A stretch of 64,000 nucleotides of DNA, from positions 1-64,000 of IMG/VR virus record IMGVR_UViG_3300042991_000159; one strand, given 5' to 3'. The notes under the pieces are model-generated. The model was not told the origin of the DNA, did not search any database, and worked only from the letters and a program-made list of their open reading frames with translations. Both the position numbers and the translations under genes were made by a program. This stretch comes from a virus. This document shows positions 58,635 to 64,000 of the stretch, piece after piece (within the stretch, counting starts at the first letter, position 1; each line of letters begins with the position of its first letter).

Positions 58635-60411
58635 CTGGTATCATTAAAATATTTGAAGTTAATCCTACTGTATTACTAACAGTATCAGAAATTGGTTGTT
58701 GTTTATATAAAGTTCCAGTAGTTGCTCTTCTTACTCGACCTAAAACCGGTTGACTTCCTGACGGATAGGTTCTACTGTCAGATACTTGTCCGTTACTATC
58801 TGTAATTGTATTGATAATAGCAAATGTAGAAGTTATAGTTCCTGTTGCAGGAGTTGTAGTTGACGCCACCATCGTATAGGTATAAGTATCTACACCAGTT
58901 ACTGTTATTTGATATGCTCCATTATATGCTTCTTCTACTGCACCTAAAATAATAACATTATCGTTAGTAGAAAGTCCGTGACCAGTATGAGTTACTGTCG
59001 CAGTTGTTCCAGAACTTGTTATTGAAACAGAATCTTGATATGGAAAATTAGTTCCGTTAGCAACCCAAAGAAGAATCCTAGCTCCTACAATAACGCTATT
59101 AGTTTCAATATCTTTAACTGTAAGTAATACTGTTACAGGGTCTTGTACAAGTACAACTGTTGCTCCTGCTGATTTATAAGTCATATTTCCGCTACATCCT
59201 ACAAGATTGATAGTTACAGTTCCAGATGTTCTAGACACAAGAAACGTAGAATCTGTTTGTCCGTTAGAAGCATTATAACCAGAGAAATCTATTCCTCTTA
59301 ATGTCATCGTAGTAGGAGAAGATGTTCCAAATTCGATAGCATGAGTTGCGGCTGTCCCTTTAGTAAAACTCATGTTATCCATCTCTCCATCAGGATCAAC
59401 TGCTGCATTATAAAAAAGAGCAGCAGTATCTGCTGTTCCTTCATATCCTGCAATGGTACAACCCCTCATGTCTGAACCACCGTGAATTATTTGTTGACAA
59501 TTATTGAAAGTATTCCCTGTAATAGTTTGTCCAGATGTAAAAGAAGATAGTCCTGCTCGTATGAAAACGGTATCTGTAATAGAAACTGAACCGGGACTAT
59601 TCGTAACCATATCAATATCTGGTCTATTAGCATTTCCTGTTCCGGATGCTTTTATTGTTGAATTATTGATTACAAGATTACAACCAGAACCATTACCATT
59701 AATAGCATAAAGACCATCTGCAACAGACTTATCGGTAAAAACAAGTACGTCTCCATCCATTTCAAAATAAGTAGTTGTTGTTCCATTACCTACTTGAAAT
59801 TTCCCAGAAGAGAAATAAACACCTTCGATTTCTTCAATGATACCGTAGCCGAACAAGGTTGTTGTTCCTTTATCAGCAACAGAAACATCCATTAGTGTAA
59901 CCTTGTCTCCACTTGTTCCACCGGTTATATAATATCCATCTGTATAACGGATAAAATCAACCCATGTATTAATGGCGTTCTTAGCGTTAGTTGTATGATT
60001 TGATCTTATTCCCCATCTTCTCGCATTAGCAAGAGTTATACCAGTAAATAAAGAACAATCAATTACTACATTAAACCAACCACCCGGATATGTATCAGAA
60101 CCAAATATTGTATAATAATCACTATTTGTACCATCATACATATATGCCTCATATCCCCCATTGACTTCAGTTTTCATATAAGGAGTGTTAATTGTATTAA
60201 CCCACATCCTTATATGTTTTCCTACTGCTGAACGTGTAGTAGTATCATCATAATATGCAAGTGTTAAGTCAGTACGAACTATACCAGACATAGAGTTAGT
60301 TCCTTCTTTCTTTATGTCAGGATCAGCTGTAGTTACACCAACCCAACTTGTATTAGCATCTGCATCATCTATTTCAACATGATTCAATAAACCTATTGTG
60401 GGTGCTGCCAT
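58627..60411 (-). CDS. Structural appendage protein
   Basis: 594 residues, beta-rich. It contains a lectin-like or concanavalin-like N-terminal part (AYYDDTTTRSAVGKHIRMWV; EAYMYDGTNSDYYTIFGSD), a repeated-strand middle, and an Ig-like C-terminal region (VTVLLTVKDIETNSVIVGARILLWV, ...TATVTHTGHGLSTNDNVIILGA). No catalytic motif. It is a likely receptor- or glycan-interacting appendage of the virion. Confidence 0.6.
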   Translation of the reverse strand: MAAPTIGLLNHVEIDDADANTSWVGVTTADPDIKKEGTNSMSGIVRTDLTLAYYDDTTTRSAVGKHIRMWVNTINTPYMKTEVNGGYEAYMYDGTNSDYYTIFGSDTYPGGWFNVVIDCSLFTGITLANARRWGIRSNHTTNAKNAINTWVDFIRYTDGYYITGGTSGDKVTLMDVSVADKGTTTLFGYGIIEEIEGVYFSSGKFQVGNGTTTTYFEMDGDVLVFTDKSVADGLYAINGNGSGCNLVINNSTIKASGTGNANRPDIDMVTNSPGSVSITDTVFIRAGLSSFTSGQTITGNTFNNCQQIIHGGSDMRGCTIAGYEGTADTAALFYNAAVDPDGEMDNMSFTKGTAATHAIEFGTSSPTTMTLRGIDFSGYNASNGQTDSTFLVSRTSGTVTINLVGCSGNMTYKSAGATVVLVQDPVTVLLTVKDIETNSVIVGARILLWVANGTNFPYQDSVSITSSGTTATVTHTGHGLSTNDNVIILGAVEEAYNGAYQITVTGVDTYTYTMVASTTTPATGTITSTFAIINTITDSNGQVSDSRTYPSGSQPVLGRVRRATTGTLYKQQPISDTVSNTVGLTSNILMIPDV

Positions 60412-60719
60412 AATTCGTCAACTATTTTTTGTAACTGTCTTCCTTTTTGTTGTGTTAAACAATAAAACAACTTACACATATTTGGTCTTTTATCATAAAC
60501 ACCACATCTGGTAAAACCGTTATTTAATTTTATTAAATATATGCAAACATCATCTTCATTTACAGGTATTGTAAAACCATATTCTGTTTTTTCCGTTTTA
60601 ATACCATCAGGAATAATTTCATCTTCTGCATAGGAAACACCACCAAAATCTTTCTCCATCCTATATCCACAACAATGACCACACATTATACAATCTACTT
60701 TCCCGACAAGTTCTCTCAT
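60393..60719 (-). CDS. YkgJ-like cysteine-cluster protein
   Basis: 108 residues with the CxxCGxCC motif (CIMCGHCCGY, residues ~11-20) and the second set CGVYDKRPNMCKLFYC (residues ~78-93), matching the YkgJ-type zinc/iron-cluster family (Cx2CGxCC...C..Y..RP..C). Biochemistry in this family is poorly known. It is unusual inside a virion-structure operon: it starts at the stop of the 591-residue appendage gene and overlaps the next by 19 bases. It may process or metallate a tail protein; this is inference only. Confidence 0.75.
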   Translation of the reverse strand: MRELVGKVDCIMCGHCCGYRMEKDFGGVSYAEDEIIPDGIKTEKTEYGFTIPVNEDDVCIYLIKLNNGFTRCGVYDKRPNMCKLFYCLTQQKGRQLQKIVDELWQHPQ

Positions 60720-62494
60720 TATTCATCTGTTGTACGAATTACTGCGATACTCTGGTTAGCCGATCCAAATGTCCATCCAGAGATAAACTGCTTAATAGGA
60801 GTAGCTTTACCATCACGAACAAGAACTACCAAGTTTCTATCAGAAACATAAGTTCCTTGATACGAATGAGAGGTTGCAGTAGCTTCGAGATCAAGATAAG
60901 TTATATAAACATTGTTACCTATACTTGCATTTACTGATAGGAAATCTTCATTTCCATCTGTTGTGTCAATAGTAAACACACTACCTGTCCAAGAGGAATA
61001 ATGTAATTTTCTTTCAAATCCGTTATTATCAGTAACTCTGATATATCCGGTACTTGGGGTATCTGTTGGAATACTAGCCCCTTCAATTCTACCTGCCTGA
61101 ATAGTAACAGATGTTACATTATCTGTAGTTAAAGCAACACCAACTTCAAATTGATTTTTGTCGATTGCTGGATCACCATTAGTATCTGTACCAAATGCAG
61201 GAGCTACAAGTATGTAGTCTTCACCTATAACAACACCGGTTACAGAGTTTGTAACAAGGTTTGGTGGACTCCATTGAGCATTAGAAAGGTCAAATACCTT
61301 ATCACCTGAGTTAATATCACTAGGTTGAATACCCACACCATAAGCACCAATAATTTGTGTACCAGTTGATACTCCAATAAAAGGTTTAGATATAAGAGCA
61401 GAACGATCTGTTATAGTACCTGCTGTTGCAGATGCTGCATCAGGAGTTGTTTGAGATAAAGAAGCAGTCGAAACAGGAGCTACTCCTGTAAGTAATTGAA
61501 TCCAAAGTTTATTTGAACCATTATCAGCAAGAATCTGTCCTGTACCAACCGAAGCACCTGACCATGATATTCCATATCCTTCGTCAAATGTTCCTGTAAG
61601 AGATGTATAAGCAACCTCATGAGTTATACCTCTAAACAACTCTCCATTAAGTCCATAAAACGTTGAAGCAGAACCATCCCTCGTTAACCATTTCATTCTC
61701 TCATAGAAGTTATTAATAGTATTAGTAGGATAGTTAGTATTCCATTCAGAATAGAAATACTCAACTGTTGCATCATCGTTAATATCAAGACCCACGTAAC
61801 CCTCAGTTACGAGTGTAATACCTGTCCAACCTGCTACAGTTCCTATAGCAGTCTGGTTATTAAGGTCAGTACCATCAGCAAGTGCAAGTACATTATTACC
61901 ACGAGCAGAACCGTTAATTTTAAATTCCTGATATGTGTACCCGAATCTACGTGCAGTACCAATAACCCTACGACCATCAATATCTCCACCATCAGCCACG
62001 AAGTCATGTACCTTCAGCATAAACCTGTGTGATATACCGGCATCATCATCATAGTTTAGACCACCGTCACCATAAACCTTATCTCTGGTATTCCACCAAT
62101 CATCAGTAAGAACTGCTCCATCCTGAATAAGTTGTATCTGAACATCAGAGTTCCCAAAGTTTACAACACCGTCCCATATAATCTGATCGACACCAACAGT
62201 TCCTTGTATAATAGAACCATCATATAAGTGTTCAGGTGCAGCAGCGTTAAGTGTATAACCATTAATAAGCGTGATAATGTTATCGGTTGATCTTCTTGAT
62301 GGGTCAACATTGGTGATATCAAGTTCATCACCGCTTGCAGGTATAGCTACAGCATCATCTGCGAGTTGCTGTAACCATCTGTGAAATTGAATTACTGTTG
62401 CATATGACGGAGCAGTACCTGTATGGTCATCTCCTATATAGGCGATTACTTTCGTATCTCTGTCAATCGTCCAGTCTGTTGCTACTATTGCCAT
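60719..62494 (-). CDS. Large structural appendage protein
   Basis: 591 residues of beta-rich, Asp/Thr/Gly-rich sequence. It starts MAIVATDWTIDRDTKVIAYIGDDH and contains AYGVGIQPSDINSGDKVFDLSNAQWSPPNLVTN (in parts) and repeated short strands. No known enzyme motif; comparable proteins with an 'VIGYIGDDHtGT..sYaTVlelHRWLQdLAD'-type opening are found in other phages as structural proteins. Presumably part of the tail or head-fibre apparatus. Confidence 0.65.
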   Translation of the reverse strand: MAIVATDWTIDRDTKVIAYIGDDHTGTAPSYATVIQFHRWLQQLADDAVAIPASGDELDITNVDPSRRSTDNIITLINGYTLNAAAPEHLYDGSIIQGTVGVDQIIWDGVVNFGNSDVQIQLIQDGAVLTDDWWNTRDKVYGDGGLNYDDDAGISHRFMLKVHDFVADGGDIDGRRVIGTARRFGYTYQEFKINGSARGNNVLALADGTDLNNQTAIGTVAGWTGITLVTEGYVGLDINDDATVEYFYSEWNTNYPTNTINNFYERMKWLTRDGSASTFYGLNGELFRGITHEVAYTSLTGTFDEGYGISWSGASVGTGQILADNGSNKLWIQLLTGVAPVSTASLSQTTPDAASATAGTITDRSALISKPFIGVSTGTQIIGAYGVGIQPSDINSGDKVFDLSNAQWSPPNLVTNSVTGVVIGEDYILVAPAFGTDTNGDPAIDKNQFEVGVALTTDNVTSVTIQAGRIEGASIPTDTPSTGYIRVTDNNGFERKLHYSSWTGSVFTIDTTDGNEDFLSVNASIGNNVYITYLDLEATATSHSYQGTYVSDRNLVVLVRDGKATPIKQFISGWTFGSANQSIAVIRTTDE

Positions 62495-62517
62495 GATTGT
62501 TTATGTTTGTTTGGTTT

Positions 62518-62886
62518 TTATAATACGGTTACATCAATGGATGTGATAACACCGTCTGTTCTTATGATTTCTTTTAAATATATTCCGTCATTTATTTCTA
62601 TTATCAGTCCATCCACATCCCTTATTATATCAATTACTTTAGTTTCCTTGATTACCTGACTAATAAGACCGTCAGTTCTAATAATAGTTGTATCTTCAGG
62701 AACTAAACCCCCTTCAATTGTATAATAATTATTGTTATTAATAATAGGAGTCTTCTGTTCAAAACGATCCACACCTTCCATAAGAACTATTGGATCAATA
62801 GGAAGGTTCTCAGGTATTGGAACTAAACGAGTAAAACCACTCTCAACGGGTGATTGACCTGCACTACCAAGTAATATTGCTCCCAT
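62518..62886 (-). CDS. Small hypothetical appendage-operon protein
   Basis: 122 residues. The beginning is Gly/Pro/Ser-rich (GAILLGSAGQSPVESGFTRL); the rest has alternating strands (TIIRTDGLISQVIKETKVIDIIRDVDGLIIEIND), with the phrase I-I-R-T-D-G occurring twice, so an internal repeat. It overlaps the previous gene by 23 bases. No family recognised; it may be a fibre adaptor. Confidence 0.55.
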   Translation of the reverse strand: MGAILLGSAGQSPVESGFTRLVPIPENLPIDPIVLMEGVDRFEQKTPIINNNNYYTIEGGLVPEDTTIIRTDGLISQVIKETKVIDIIRDVDGLIIEINDGIYLKEIIRTDGVITSIDVTVL

Positions 62887-63628
62887 TTAAAATAATATTG
62901 TTGAGTACAACAAGCATATTTAACAATTCCTCTGTCTTAGCTACGTATGCTGAGTTTTCTATCGAAGATAAATATGCTCCGCAAAGGTCTGCCTCCTGAA
63001 TACCCTTCGTAGGACACCCATCTGTACACATATAAAGGACATTGATGCTTCTCAGTTTCTCGTAGGTCGCCACTTTAACCACACCATATACAAGAATTGT
63101 AACAGTGAGGGTATCGGTTTTAGTATTTACAACACCGTCTCCCATATAAGAAAACTTATATACGAGTTCATAAAGACCGTCTTCAAGCACACTACCTATA
63201 GCATCTCCTAACATAGCTGCTGTAATTGTGTACACTAAATCGTCCTGACTTGCAAAAGGTCCAAATTCAGACAAAAGATCAACTTGATCTTTCGCAACTG
63301 CAATCGAATCAACCCCTGTTATTGTAGTGTCAAGAGTTGCAGCAGTAATTTCAGCAAATGTAGGAGTAACAGGAAGTAAAGAATCACCTGTTCCAAGAGT
63401 AGATGTTCCACTTCCTACAAACCTAGTACCTACTACATTATCGGGAGCACCATAAAGAGTGAAATTCAGAACAGCTTGTGATACAATTTCGTAAAAATCT
63501 CCTGCAACCATACTATCACCGTCTATTAAAGCAGTGTCACTATCGTTCCAATCGACTGTAGTATCTGTCAAAACGATAGCTTTATTATCGTTTTGTTCTT
63601 GATATGATAGACTTAAAGTTAAATCCAT
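62864..63628 (-). CDS. Hypothetical appendage-operon protein
   Basis: 254 residues. The first ~170 residues are a beta-rich domain (LYELVYKFSYMGDGVVNTKTDTLTVTILVYG, in parts, suggests an Ig-like fold); the last part is helical, with two cysteines (CTDGCPTKGIQ) and SYVAKTEELLNML-like heptads. No signal peptide. The gene begins five bases after the stop of the partial gene that runs off the window. Confidence 0.55.
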   Translation of the reverse strand: MDLTLSLSYQEQNDNKAIVLTDTTVDWNDSDTALIDGDSMVAGDFYEIVSQAVLNFTLYGAPDNVVGTRFVGSGTSTLGTGDSLLPVTPTFAEITAATLDTTITGVDSIAVAKDQVDLLSEFGPFASQDDLVYTITAAMLGDAIGSVLEDGLYELVYKFSYMGDGVVNTKTDTLTVTILVYGVVKVATYEKLRSINVLYMCTDGCPTKGIQEADLCGAYLSSIENSAYVAKTEELLNMLVVLNNIILNGSNITW

Positions 63629-63632
63629 TGTA

Positions 63633-64000
63633 TTATCTTTTAAAAAGTGTAGATAAGTTTATTCCTATTTTCACACCATATACGTTTTGTTCTCCATACT
63701 TACGATATTGAAATCCATAAATATGATTTTCTTTAACAAAATCATAATCTACTCCAAAGTTAAACATTTTATCATTACCACCCACAACTAATGACAAATA
63801 ATGTCCGTTGTAATATTTGGGAACCTCAACTTCAATTGTAGTTAGTATTGGATATGGTATCTTCTTTTCAATTATCGTTTCAATTTCATGAATTATTGGA
63901 GTATATTCCCAATATATAGGAGTTGTTAATTTTCCTGTAGATGTAAAAGCAATTTCAACATCAATCTCATTTTCAACCTTTAGACTATCTTCATAGTAAG
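63633..64000 (-). CDS. Partial protein at the right edge (C-terminal ~121 residues)
   Basis: An open frame runs from the window edge (5' end beyond 64000) to a TAA at 63633-63635. The visible part alternates short beta strands with aromatic residues (IEVEVPKYYNGHYLSLVVGG; VDYDFVKENHIYGFQYRKYG) and ends GVKIGINLSTLFKR, consistent with a beta-sandwich or barrel-like C-terminal domain. No family is recognised with confidence; its gene leads directly into the appendage operon. Confidence 0.6.
   Translation of the reverse strand, partial: YYEDSLKVENEIDVEIAFTSTGKLTTPIYWEYTPIIHEIETIIEKKIPYPILTTIEVEVPKYYNGHYLSLVVGGNDKMFNFGVDYDFVKENHIYGFQYRKYGEQNVYGVKIGINLSTLFKR

Noticed and set aside
1-64000. Stop-codon reassignment (TAG or TGA), known in some crAss-like phages
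   Set aside because: Long genes end normally at TAG, TGA and TAA with tight junctions to the next gene, and no suppressor anticodon occurs among the 24 tRNAs.

Overview
The window is about 64 kb of AT-rich DNA from a large tailed phage of a Bacteroidetes host, most likely a crAss-like podovirus (order Crassvirales). The evidence is a muzzle/tail-stabilisation gene followed by cargo-type proteins and one giant protein with a DFDVD (DxDxD) RNA-polymerase core motif and HExxH zincin motifs; a DnaG-type primase, SSB, Sak4-like ATPase, RusA-like and PD-(D/E)XK nucleases and a family 1 uracil-DNA glycosylase; A-rich rather than Shine-Dalgarno leaders; and promoters of the Bacteroidetes type (TTG-N19/20-TANNTTTG). 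TAG is an ordinary stop here and no suppressor tRNA is seen. The major capsid protein, portal, terminase and DNA polymerase lie outside the window.

Layout. (1) 1-12.6 kb, plus strand: end of a lytic-enzyme-like gene, then a replication/recombination block interrupted by a ubiquitin-like cassette: a beta-grasp Ubl-like protein (3542-4153), a candidate E2-like protein (4229-5944), a JAMM/JAB protease with a perfect HxH-x7-SxxD motif (5868-7040) and a ThiF/E1-like adenylating enzyme (7037-7735). A strong intrinsic terminator separates the putative modifier from its enzymes. (2) 12.6-22.35 kb, plus strand: 24 tRNA genes covering all 20 amino acids, interleaved with small proteins (KilA-N, nucleoside deoxyribosyltransferase-like, metacaspase, radical SAM, membrane proteins, tiny basic proteins), one small minus-strand lipoprotein gene, and several structured RNA elements. 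Three sites carry a short leader peptide, mutually exclusive hairpins and an intrinsic terminator just before a tRNA, the architecture of a transcription attenuator. (3) 22.4-64 kb, minus strand, converging on region 2 at a terminator: tail and virion operon, read right to left: adhesin/fibre-type proteins (one with YadA-like head repeats and an S74 chaperone domain), IHF-like and ring/connector proteins, the 1408-residue muzzle, cargo-type proteins, the ~4050-residue virion RNA polymerase and a 1338-residue virion protein.

How it works together (inference): the virion RNA polymerase and companions would enter the cell with the DNA and transcribe early genes; the plus-strand block replicates and recombines DNA and may tag or untag proteins through the Ubl cassette; the tRNA region supplies a complete phage tRNA set, parts of which appear to be gated by translation-sensing attenuators; the small lipoprotein and membrane proteins of region 2 may belong to lysis or superinfection exclusion. 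The candidates for undescribed biology are the phage Ubl/E2/JAB/E1 cassette and the leader-peptide attenuators in front of tRNA genes.
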